Source: JAICYJ01 sp963737445 (GTDB lineage Bacteria > Actinomycetota > Thermoleophilia > Gaiellales > JAICJC01). Taken from it: a stretch of 64,000 bases of DNA. Below the pieces are notes generated by a model that was given only the letters and a program-made list of their open reading frames with translations, did no database searches and had not been told where the DNA came from. Each line of letters opens with the position of its first letter. Within the stretch, counting starts at the first letter, position 1. The stretch lies in the NCBI GenBank assembly GCA_963737445.1, contig CAVTSO010000007.1:124001-188000 (forward strand), in the 5' to 3' direction. The position numbers and the translations under genes were made by a program. Below, in pieces: positions 1 through 7,644 of the stretch.

Positions 1-1245
1 GCAACCACCAGATCGCACGCAGCACCTCGATCTGGCGCTGGTAGGGGATGTCGAAGCTGACGAAGATGCGGTCCGAGGATCCGGCCAGGAACGGCACCAG
101 CACCCAGGTCATGATGGCCGCGCCGAAGGCCGTGCGCCAGGGGTTGTCGCGCGGCCGGTGGAGCAGATGGTGCCGCGGCCGGTCGCCACTCACCGCCCGT
201 TCGATCCAGGGCCACGCGTAGAGCAGGCCGAAGGTGACAGCCGGGAACAGCACGCCCCCGAAGAACGGGTTCGGGATCGTACGCCCAAAAGGGTCGGACT
301 CGAAGTGCGGCATCAGCCGCAGCGCGCCGATCAGCCAGCCCATGTACCAGTCGGGCTGCACGCCGTTGGTGCCGAGCCACGGCTGGTAGGGGCCGAACTG
401 CCAGATCGGATTGATCTGCACCAGGCCACCCAGCATGAACAGCACCGCGGTCACGGCGAAGAACAGCCCGGCTGAGCGAGCGCGTAGGCCGGCCACATCG
501 GCGGTGCCGACGACGTTTCGCTCGCGCCGGCCGGGCCCGGCAAACTGGGTATGGCGCAGGCTCATGATCAGGGCCAGGTGCACGGCGATCAGCGCGGCAA
601 GAGGCGGCAGGACAGAAGACGTGGATGATGTAGATGCGCGGCTCGAATGCGTCGGCGCCCGGGAACTGGCCGCCCCAGACGAGCGGGCCAGCTCGTCCGC
701 CGACCAGCGGGATCGACATCGCGACCGAGTAGGCGATCGAGAGCCCATCCCCGAGATCAGGTCGTCGGGCAGCGAGTAGCCGGCGAACCCCTCGAGCAGC
801 GCCAGGGCCAGCAGCGTCGAGGCCGATCACGTAGTTGAGCTCGCGCGGGCGTCGGAACGCGCCCGTGAAGAAGATCCGCATCAGGTGCAGAAGGATCGCG
901 GCGACGAACACCAGCGCCGCCCAGTGGTGGGTCTGGCGCATCAGCAGGCCCGGCTCGCACCTCCAGCGAGAGGTCGCACCGTCGAGCGTAGGCGTCGCTC
1001 ATGTCGGCGCCCTGCAGCGAGGCCTCGACTGCCCGTGGTAGACGACGTGTGCGGGCTCGGCTCGAAGAACAATGTCAGATAACACCCGTGGCCACCAGCA
1101 GGATGAACGAGTAAAGGGCGATCTCTCCGAGCAGGAACGACCAGTGCTCGGGGAACATGTAGCGCAGCGCCTTGGCCAGCAGCGCGGCCTGCGCCGGTGC
1201 GCCGGTCGAAGGCTGCAAGGCGCGGCCGATCACGCTCTCGCTCAC
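1..1245 (-). CDS. qcrB: cytochrome b subunit of the bcc complex, partial and frameshifted
   Basis: This is the N-terminal half of the menaquinol:cytochrome c oxidoreductase cytochrome b, continuing past the left edge. Recognisable blocks on the minus strand are RYMFPEHWSFLLGEIALYSF (near 1,130-1,190), LTLFFEPSPHT, MRQTHHWAALVFVAAILLHL (heme-ligand helix, near 860-930) and FTGAFRRPRELNYVI. They sit in different frames, so at least four single-base shifts separate them. The start is taken as GTG at 1245, which would form a GTGA overlap with a TGA at 1242-1244, matching every other junction of this operon. Because the gene is normally essential and the neighbouring blocks are well conserved, indel errors are more likely than decay. 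Confidence 0.75.
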
Positions 1246-2205
1246 GCCCCACCACGCCGGCCCGACCGGGCCCGAAATCGGCCCGGCGGCCACGAGCGTG
1301 CCGTCGTCGGCCAGCGGCAGGGGCAGCTGCGGCAGAGGCCGCCCGGCGGGACCGAAGACCACGTCGGCGCCGTGCAGCACGTCGAACGTCGAGTAGTGGC
1401 AGGGGCAGACCAGGGCCGGCCCGGGGCTGACCTGGCCGTCCAGCGGGTAGCGCAGATCGCCACCGCGCAGCCGGCGTGCGTGCAGATCTTCGAGAAGGCC
1501 TGGATGCCCTGGACGTCCCAGCCGCGCGCGATCGGCCGTGGGGTGCAGCTGAGCCGGATCAACCGCGCACACCACGACGGGCGACCCCAGCTCGCGCGGG
1601 TCGGCGCCCTCCGGGAAGGCGGTCAGGAACGCTCCGATCTCGAGCTGGTCGGCTCGCACCGGGCGGCCCTGCTCGTCGACCAGCGGCGTGCCCGCCCGCC
1701 ATGGCGACGATCCGGTGGCGCCGCCCTTGCCCTCGGCTGCCGAGAACACGGGTACCACGGCAGCCGCTCCCAGCGTCGCGGCGGCCGCCCCGCCGGCGAT
1801 GCCGAGCAGCCGCCGGCGGCTGATGCCCTCGCCACCTTCGCGGAGCGTGGCGGCGGCCGTCTCGGCGCCCTCGCCTTCGCCGGTCTCCGGCCGTGGTTCG
1901 TCCAGCACCACCTGCAGCACCACGGTCCTGCCGGCGGCGATCAGTGCGGCTGCTACCAGCGCCAGCCCCCCGCCCAGGGTGACCCCGAATACCTGGGTCG
2001 ACGCGCCCAGCACGTAGGTGACCACGAAGGCCGCGAACAGCGCCGCGGCGGCCACAAGCAGCGCCGCCACCGCCAGCTCGCGGCCGGGCGTGGCCGGGGT
2101 GCGGCTCACCAGCTCCCGCTCCTGTGGTGGCGGCTCCGGATCGGGTGCCGATTCCGTGTCCGGCGGCGCGAGCCAGGCTGACAGCAGCTTACGGAGCCAG
2201 CTCAC
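1242..2205 (-). CDS. qcrA: Rieske iron-sulfur protein of the bcc complex, frameshifted
   Basis: Rieske subunit that passes electrons from menaquinol to the cytochrome cc subunit. The N-terminal part has two hydrophobic segments (about residues 45-95), then a twin-arginine-like SRRRLLG stretch and a third hydrophobic helix. Cluster motif 1 (CTHAGC) lies in a different frame from the N-terminus and from motif 2 (CPCHYSTFD), so two compensating shifts fall around 1,450-1,570. ATG at 2205 overlaps the qcrC stop as ATGA. As written, the last frame runs on into cytochrome b without a stop. The GTGA at 1242-1245 suggests a third lost base and separate genes rather than a real fusion. Confidence 0.8.
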
Positions 2206-2960
2206 GGCTCACGCTCCCCGACCACCCGCGCCACCGCCAGCAGCGCGACGATGCCGATCAGCCACGCCACCATCCCCTCCGGGATCGGCCCCAGGTGGCC
2301 CAGCGACCAGCCGCCGCGGTCGTCGGGGTGGCTGCGCACCGCCAAGACGTATCGGGTGATCGAGTCGATGTCGTGCTGGTCGAGTGCCGCGTCGCTGAAC
2401 CGTGGCATCACGAACGGGCCGATCCGGATCGCCTCTGCGATCTGCGTTGGCGTGGCCAGGTCGAGCGATGGCACGGACGCGCCGGGAACCACGCCTCCGG
2501 TGCCGCCGATCTGGTGGCAGCCGGCGCAGGACGCAGCGAACAGCTCGCGTCCGTCGGGCAGCGATCCCTGTCCGGGATCGACGGTGGGGATGGGGGGACC
2601 GCCCAGCGATTGGATGTAGGCGACCAGGTCGCGGATCTGAGCCGGCGCGTAGGCGGGGTGCCCCCGGTGCGGCTCCTCGCCCGGGGCGTTCAACGGCATC
2701 CGCCCTGTGGTCAGATAGAAGTCCGCCGCCTGGGCGCCCACCCCCACCAGCGAAGGCCCGCGCTGCGACACCCCCTGCGCCGTCATGCCGTGGCAGCTGG
2801 CACAGCCTGCGACGAACAGCTGCGCGCCACGCCCGGCGTCGCCCCCGGTGGATGCGTGGGCGGCGCGCGAGTCACCTCCCAGCCAGCCGAAGCCGACGAT
2901 CAGGAACGTGGCCACCGCGCAGAGGGCGGCGCCTGCCACACGTGCCAGCACGCTATGCAT
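2202..2960 (-). CDS. qcrC: diheme cytochrome c subunit of the bcc complex
   Basis: Membrane-anchored diheme cytochrome that links the bc complex to cytochrome oxidase, as in actinobacterial supercomplexes. There are two heme-binding motifs, CASCHG and CAGCHQ, an N-terminal hydrophobic signal/anchor segment and a C-terminal transmembrane helix (AWLIGIVALLAVARVV). The length of about 252 residues is normal for QcrC. ATG 2960 overlaps the upstream ctaG-like stop by 8 bases; a GTG at 2975 is the alternative start. The TGA overlaps the qcrA ATG. Confidence 0.9.
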   Translation of the reverse strand: MHSVLARVAGAALCAVATFLIVGFGWLGGDSRAAHASTGGDAGRGAQLFVAGCASCHGMTAQGVSQRGPSLVGVGAQAADFYLTTGRMPLNAPGEEPHRGHPAYAPAQIRDLVAYIQSLGGPPIPTVDPGQGSLPDGRELFAASCAGCHQIGGTGGVVPGASVPSLDLATPTQIAEAIRIGPFVMPRFSDAALDQHDIDSITRYVLAVRSHPDDRGGWSLGHLGPIPEGMVAWLIGIVALLAVARVVGEREP

Positions 2961-3564
2961 GCCGCGGCTCGGCACGCTCGTTGGCGAGCACGGCGGCGTG
3001 CTCGTGGTGGATGGCTCGCCAACCGACCACGACCGCCGCCAGCGCCAGCACGATCGATCCGCACAGCATGGCCGCGGCAGCCGCGCGCTGGTCGGAGCGG
3101 GGGACCCCGGAATAGACCGCCACCGGCGTGGTCATCAGCCAGATCGAGAGCGCGTCGCCGGCCGGCATGGCAGCCACCAGGTAGACGATCGGCGTCAGCG
3201 GCGAGCGTTCGGCCGGCCATGACACCACCGGTGACCAGAAGCCGACGGCGGCGCCCAGCAGCACCGCCTGACCGGTGCCGTGCACCCAGCCACCGTGCTG
3301 CTCGACCCGCACGAGCGCCGGCAGGTGCGCCGCCCCTTGGGCGAGGACGAAGGCCGCGAAGGCGACGGACATCGAGCGAGCCCCCCAGCGGGCAGGGCGA
3401 AGCGGCGCTGCCGCCGCGATCAACGGCCCGGCTGCGTACATCAGCAGGACCAGCTCGACCATGTGCAGGGTCAGGACGTGACTGGGCGCGGCCCAAGAGG
3501 GTGAGACCGCCGTCGCCAGCACCACCGCCAGACCGGCCAAGGTGCATGCCGCTCGCCATCTCAT
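2953..3564 (-). CDS. CtaG-like cytochrome oxidase assembly membrane protein
   Basis: Polytopic membrane protein of the caa3_CtaG type, which in other bacteria supports copper insertion into or assembly of cytochrome oxidase. It has 203 residues with about six hydrophobic segments. Family-type features are the TLHMVELVLLMYAAGPLI segment, a histidine-containing QHGGWVHGTGQ loop and SIWLMTTPVAVY. It is shorter than typical family members. It starts with an ATGA overlap on the preceding subunit, so it is translated with the oxidase genes. Assignment rests on position and helix pattern more than on catalytic residues. Confidence 0.7.
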   Translation of the reverse strand: MRWRAACTLAGLAVVLATAVSPSWAAPSHVLTLHMVELVLLMYAAGPLIAAAAPLRPARWGARSMSVAFAAFVLAQGAAHLPALVRVEQHGGWVHGTGQAVLLGAAVGFWSPVVSWPAERSPLTPIVYLVAAMPAGDALSIWLMTTPVAVYSGVPRSDQRAAAAAMLCGSIVLALAAVVVGWRAIHHEHAAVLANERAEPRHA

Positions 3565-3914
3565 CGCAGCTCCCTGCGCTGCGCGCGCAGCTCGCGGACG
3601 GTGGCGCCCAGGCCCAGCGCCATCACGCCCAGCCCCAGCAGCACCAGCCAGCGACCGGCCGCGAACGCCACCAGCACCACCAGCAGACCGGCCGCGGTCA
3701 CCGCCGGAGCGACGCTGATGTCCGGGATGGCGCGACGATCGTCCTGCGGGGGCCCGGCCAGCCCCAGCGCGAACCCGGTTGCGGCGCTGGCAACGGAGCT
3801 CGCCGCCAGCAGCAGCCATGGTCCCTCGATCTCGCCGCTCCAGGCCAGCAGCCCGGCGGCGAGCAGCGCTAGCATCACCGCCCAGCCGAACAGCGGTGCC
3901 CCGAACCTGATCAT
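3561..3914 (-). CDS. small cytochrome oxidase subunit (subunit IV-like)
   Basis: A 117-residue protein with four predicted hydrophobic segments (about residues 8-24, 32-52, 68-88 and 90-106) and a basic tail. Its position directly after subunit I and its size fit the actinobacterial subunit IV (CtaF-like), but sequence identity is not obvious. ATG 3914 overlaps the ctaD stop (ATGA), and its own stop overlaps the next ATG. No subunit III (CtaE) gene lies between ctaD and qcrC, where it often does in relatives. Confidence 0.6.
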   Translation of the reverse strand: MIRFGAPLFGWAVMLALLAAGLLAWSGEIEGPWLLLAASSVASAATGFALGLAGPPQDDRRAIPDISVAPAVTAAGLLVVLVAFAAGRWLVLLGLGVMALGLGATVRELRAQRRELR

Positions 3915-5503
3915 TGCGACTCCACCTCGCGCAGGTCGAGCAGCGGCGCGTGTGACCGGATCGACGGCAGCGATTCGAAGTTGTGGCGCGGCGGCGGCGA
4001 ACTGGTCCACCACTCGAGCGTGTGGCCCTCCCAGGGATCGGCACCGGCGGGCGTTCCCAACGCCCTGCTCCAAAGGACGTTCACGACGAACACGCACAAC
4101 GCGACCGCCACGACGTAGCTGCCGATGGTGGCGACCAGGTTCCAGTCGGCCAGCCCCCGTTGATCGGGGTAGTCGGCCACGCGGCGCACCATGCCGTCGT
4201 TGCCCAGGATGAAGAAGGGGAAGAAGGTGAGGTTGGTACCGGCCACCAGCAGCCAGAAGTGCAGCTTGCCCAGCCGCTCGTCGAGCAGCCGCCCGGTGGC
4301 CTTCGGGAACCAGTGGTAGAGGCCCGCGAACAGCCCGAACAGGCTGCCCGCAAACAGTGTGTAGTGGAAGTGGCCGACCACGAAGTAGGTGTCGTTGGCC
4401 TGGTAGTCGAGCGTTGGGCTGGCCAGGAACAGGCCGGTCAGGCCGCCCACGAGGAACTGCGCGAAGAAGCCGAGCGCAAACAGCGTCGAAGTGCGCATCA
4501 CGATCGCCCCGCCCCACATGGTCAGCAAGGCATCGAGGTACTCGACGCCGGCGAACACCATCAGCGCGATGCTGGTGACCGCGAAGTACTGATTGGTGAC
4601 CTGGCCGGTCGTGAACATGTGGTGGCCCCATACCGCCATCGACGTGGCGGCGAAGCCGAGGATCGCCAGCACGAACGGCCCGTAGCCGGCCATTCGCCGG
4701 CGCGCGTTGGTGGCCAGCACCTCCAGGGCCGCGCCGACGAACGGGAAGAACATCACGTATACGACCGGGTGGCCGTAGAACCAGAACAGGTTCAGATAGG
4801 CGGCGGGGCTTACGGCGATGTCGGTGTGGCGGGCCACGAAGATCAGCCCCAGCGCGCCCAGCAGGGCCGGGAACGCGAACAGCACGTTCAGGCAGGTGGC
4901 GACCATCGTCCAGGTGAAGACCGGGATTCGCAGCATGCTCATGCCCGGCGCCCGGCGAAGCACGATGGTGGCGAGGATCGTGCCCGCCAGGATCATCGCG
5001 CTGATCGCCGAGGCGGCCACGCCGGCCAGCCACAGGTCGGTTCCGGTGCCCGGGGAGAACGTGTCGTTGGACATGGGCAGGAACTCCGTCCAGCCGTCGC
5101 GCGGATACCCGGAGGCGGTCAGCAGCGACGAGAAGGCGACGGCGGCGCCACCGACCAGCATCCACATCGCGAACAGGTTGAGTCGCGGCGCCACCAGGTC
5201 GGCGGCGCCGATCTGCAGCGGCACCAGGTAGACGCCCAGCGCCAGCGCCGCCGGGGTCATCACGAAGTAGATCATGGTCGAGCCGTGCAGCGAATACAGC
5301 TCGTTGTAGTGATCGCGGGCCAGGAACTGCAGCCCGGGCTGGGCCAGCTCGGTGCGCATCGTCAGAGCGACGAGCCCGCCGATCACGAGGAACAGGCCGC
5401 AGGCCCAGGCCATATGCGCCGCGATCCGCTTGTGATCCGTGGCCCCGATCCACGAGAGCACCAGCCCGGGCGAGCGCTCGGCCGGCGAGGCGGCGGTGCT
5501 CAC
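3911..5503 (-). CDS. ctaD: cytochrome c oxidase subunit I, atypical proton-channel residues
   Basis: Heme-copper oxidase catalytic subunit, 530 residues with about twelve helices. Metal-ligand motifs are present: WFYGHPVVY (CuB His and cross-linked Tyr), WGHHMFTTG (two CuB His) and VVGHFHYTL (heme His). The start is GTG 5503, overlapping the ctaC stop as GTGA; the longer open frame upstream lies inside ctaC. Two normally diagnostic residues differ. The Glu of GHPEVY is Val, and the K-channel segment PTGIK reads FAGVE, so Lys is replaced by Glu. The loop normally GN-x-x-VPL reads GVYLVPL. Retained Tyr argues for oxygen rather than NO reduction. Confidence 0.93.
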   Translation of the reverse strand: MSTAASPAERSPGLVLSWIGATDHKRIAAHMAWACGLFLVIGGLVALTMRTELAQPGLQFLARDHYNELYSLHGSTMIYFVMTPAALALGVYLVPLQIGAADLVAPRLNLFAMWMLVGGAAVAFSSLLTASGYPRDGWTEFLPMSNDTFSPGTGTDLWLAGVAASAISAMILAGTILATIVLRRAPGMSMLRIPVFTWTMVATCLNVLFAFPALLGALGLIFVARHTDIAVSPAAYLNLFWFYGHPVVYVMFFPFVGAALEVLATNARRRMAGYGPFVLAILGFAATSMAVWGHHMFTTGQVTNQYFAVTSIALMVFAGVEYLDALLTMWGGAIVMRTSTLFALGFFAQFLVGGLTGLFLASPTLDYQANDTYFVVGHFHYTLFAGSLFGLFAGLYHWFPKATGRLLDERLGKLHFWLLVAGTNLTFFPFFILGNDGMVRRVADYPDQRGLADWNLVATIGSYVVAVALCVFVVNVLWSRALGTPAGADPWEGHTLEWWTSSPPPRHNFESLPSIRSHAPLLDLREVESQ

Positions 5504-6123
5504 GACGCTCCACCGCTTGACCAGGCCGCATAGCCGGCGCCGTCCAAGACGCGGACCGTGAATCGCATGTAGGCGTGGTTCCAACCGCAGAACTGGGCAC
5601 ATTCGCCCAGGAATGTGCCGACCCGGCCAAACTGCAGGTCGAAGGTGTTCCAGCGATCCGGGAAGGCGTAGCGCTTGAACCGCTCGGCCGGGATGTACAT
5701 GCTGTGCAGCACGTCGCGCGAACGGAGGCGGAAACGGATGTCGCGATCGACCGGGGCCACCAGTGCCGGTGAGCGGCGGCCGTCCGGGTAGACGAACGTC
5801 CAGCGCCACTGCGACGCGATCACGGTGATCGTGAACGCGGGATGGGCGGCGGCCGCATCCACCCGGTCCTCGCTGCGCACGGCCAGCGCGGCCAGCACCG
5901 CTGCGACGACCACCAGGACGCCCACGTAGATGACCGTCGCACGATGGTGTGGGCGCGCCGGCCGCGGTATCCGTCCGGGGCGGTCACGGAACGCGACGGC
6001 GGTGAGCAGCAACGCACCGTTCACGACCACGAACGCCGCGATCAGTATCAACGCGTAAGGACGAAGCAGCGTCGAGTACTGGTGTGCAGCGTCTCCGGCC
6101 AGGAGGGGCAGAACGGCATCCAC
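5500..6123 (-). CDS. ctaC: cytochrome c oxidase subunit II
   Basis: CuA-bearing subunit, with two N-terminal helices followed by a periplasmic cupredoxin domain. The CuA site reads GECAQFCGWNHAYM with both Cys, His and Met, but Gln replaces the usual Glu between the cysteines. The other His ligand is in SRDVLHSMYIP. No fused cytochrome c domain follows, so electrons probably come from QcrC. GTG 6123 is preferred because it begins just before the first hydrophobic segment; TTG 6168 is possible. It is the first gene of the seven-gene respiratory operon. Confidence 0.88.
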   Translation of the reverse strand: MDAVLPLLAGDAAHQYSTLLRPYALILIAAFVVVNGALLLTAVAFRDRPGRIPRPARPHHRATVIYVGVLVVVAAVLAALAVRSEDRVDAAAAHPAFTITVIASQWRWTFVYPDGRRSPALVAPVDRDIRFRLRSRDVLHSMYIPAERFKRYAFPDRWNTFDLQFGRVGTFLGECAQFCGWNHAYMRFTVRVLDGAGYAAWSSGGAS

Positions 6124-6176
6124 GGTCGCGGATCGGCATACCCGCGCCGGCGGATGCGTAATCCACAATTGCGGCT

Positions 6177-6202
6177 GTTTGTCGCGTCCGGGGTGGGGGT
6201 AG
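6177..6202 (+). promoter_or_regulatory. candidate SigB-type promoter
   Basis: GTTT at 6177-6180 and GGGTAG at 6197-6202 are separated by 16 bases. This resembles the actinobacterial general-stress sigma pattern GTTT-N14-16-GGGTAT. It lies just upstream of the 6213 ATG, which would give a nearly leaderless transcript. Inference from sequence only. Confidence 0.35.
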
Positions 6203-6212
6203 ATCGCGAGTC

Positions 6213-6428
6213 ATGACACGCGAACCCGACAACAACGAACCGGTGGCGGACGCCGGCAAGGCTGTCGGCCGGGGTCTGCTCTGGGTGGTGATCGCGGTGG
6301 CCGTCGTGGTGGTCGTTCTCGCGATGTTCCTGGTCGGTCCGTTCGGGCTGATCATCGTGATTCCCGCGCTGCTCGCGATCTGGTTTGCCATCGGGTTGAC
6401 GGCAAGCGGCCCGGCGACTGGTGCCTGA
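6213..6428 (+). CDS. small two-helix membrane protein
   Basis: A 71-residue protein with a charged N-terminus (MTREPDNNEPVADAG) and two closely spaced hydrophobic helices (about residues 22-41 and 44-63). No family is recognised. It lies divergent from ctaC, behind a SigB-like element, and is followed 25 bases later by another small protein gene, so both may belong to a stress-induced unit. Function unknown. Confidence 0.6.
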   Translation: MTREPDNNEPVADAGKAVGRGLLWVVIAVAVVVVVLAMFLVGPFGLIIVIPALLAIWFAIGLTASGPATGA

Positions 6429-6453
6429 ACAGACAACAAGAAGGAGGAGGAGC

Positions 6454-6666
6454 ATGGCAGTCAAGAACGAGAAGCAGTACGAGGCGCTGAAGGACAAGGG
6501 CATGTCCAAGCAGCGGGCGGCGAAGATCGCCAACTCGCCGGACGCCTCCAAGCACGGCGGCGAGCGCTCGGGCTCAGGTGGAGACCGCTCGCAGGGCGGC
6601 ACCACTGCGCAGAAGAAAGCCGCCGGCCGCAAGGGCGGGAAGGCGACCGCCAAGAAGCGCTCCTAG
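6454..6666 (+). CDS. small basic Lys/Ala/Gly-rich protein
   Basis: A 70-residue hydrophilic protein. The first part (KQYEALKDKGMSKQRAAKIA) resembles a small conserved actinobacterial and proteobacterial family of unknown role. The C-terminal tail KKAAGRKGGKATAKKRS is histone-like and could bind nucleic acid. The ATG is preceded by a very strong AGGAGGAGG ribosome site at about 6,443-6,451, which excludes the longer upstream frame. It is probably stress-related by context; binding is inference from composition. Confidence 0.7.
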   Translation: MAVKNEKQYEALKDKGMSKQRAAKIANSPDASKHGGERSGSGGDRSQGGTTAQKKAAGRKGGKATAKKRS

Positions 6667-6672
6667 CCGGCA

Positions 6673-7644
6673 ATGCAGATCGGCTACCACCTCTCGAGCG
6701 AGGAGCTCGATCCGATCAGCATGGTGCGATGCGCCGGGCGCGCAGAGCAGGTCGGGTTCGGGTTCATCACCGTCTCCGACCACTACCACCCGTGGACTCA
6801 TCGTCAGGGTCAGAGCCCGTTCGTCTGGGCCGTGCTGGGCGGGATCGCGGCCGTCACCAACAGGGTCGACGTGGGAACGGCCGTGACCTGCCCCACCACG
6901 CGCATCCACCCGGCCGTGATCGCGCAGGCCGCCGCGACCGCGGCCGTGATGATGCCGGGGCGCTTCTTCCTCGGCGTCGGTACCGGGGAGGCGCTGAACG
7001 AGCACATCCTGGGAGACCGCTGGCCCTCGAGCGGCGTGCGCCGTGAGATGCTCGCGGAGGCTGTCGAGGTGATGCGGCTGCTGTGGAGCGGCGGCTCGCA
7101 ATCGCACGTCGGCGCCCACTACACGGTGGAACAGGCAACGGTCTTCACGCTGCCGGACGAGCCGCCCCCGATCATCGTGTCGGGGTTCGGCAATCACTCG
7201 ATCGACCTGGCCGCACGCATCGGCGACGGATACATGAACACCAAGCCCGACGCCGAGGCTGTCAGGCGCTACCGCCAGGGCGGCGGCGAGGGGCGCTGCT
7301 ACGGCAAGATGGACGTCGCGCTCGCCGAGACAGAGGTGGCCGCGCGCGCCCTGGCGCTCGAGACGTGGCCCACCAGCGCGCTCGGCGGTGAGCTCGGTCA
7401 GGTGCTGCCGCTGCCCGCGCACTTCGAAGCCGCCACGGCGCTGGTCAGCGAGGACGACGTCGCGGAGTCGATCCTGTGCGACCAGGACCCCCAGGCGCAC
7501 ATCGACCGCCTACGCGAGTACGGCGAGGCCGGCTACGACCGCGTCGTGGTGCAGCAGGTCGGGGTCGACCAGGACCGCCTCCTCGACATGTACGCGGAGT
7601 CGGTGCTTCCCAGCTTCGCAGCCGCCGGGGTGGCAGGCGCGTGA
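6673..7644 (+). CDS. F420-dependent luciferase-like oxidoreductase (G6PDH-type family)
   Basis: A TIM-barrel flavin/F420 enzyme of the LLM class, closest in pattern to the TIGR03557 F420-dependent glucose-6-phosphate-dehydrogenase-like family. It starts MQIGYHLSSEEL and keeps family segments VSDHYHPW, GTAVTCPTTRIHPAVIAQA, FFLGVGTGEALNEHI and PPIIVSGFGNHSIDLAARIG. Length 323 residues is normal. Its TGA overlaps the GTG of the formate dehydrogenase gene, so the two are translationally coupled. The true substrate cannot be read from the sequence. The coupling hints at an F420-linked role beside formate oxidation (inference). Confidence 0.85.
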   Translation: MQIGYHLSSEELDPISMVRCAGRAEQVGFGFITVSDHYHPWTHRQGQSPFVWAVLGGIAAVTNRVDVGTAVTCPTTRIHPAVIAQAAATAAVMMPGRFFLGVGTGEALNEHILGDRWPSSGVRREMLAEAVEVMRLLWSGGSQSHVGAHYTVEQATVFTLPDEPPPIIVSGFGNHSIDLAARIGDGYMNTKPDAEAVRRYRQGGGEGRCYGKMDVALAETEVAARALALETWPTSALGGELGQVLPLPAHFEAATALVSEDDVAESILCDQDPQAHIDRLREYGEAGYDRVVVQQVGVDQDRLLDMYAESVLPSFAAAGVAGA

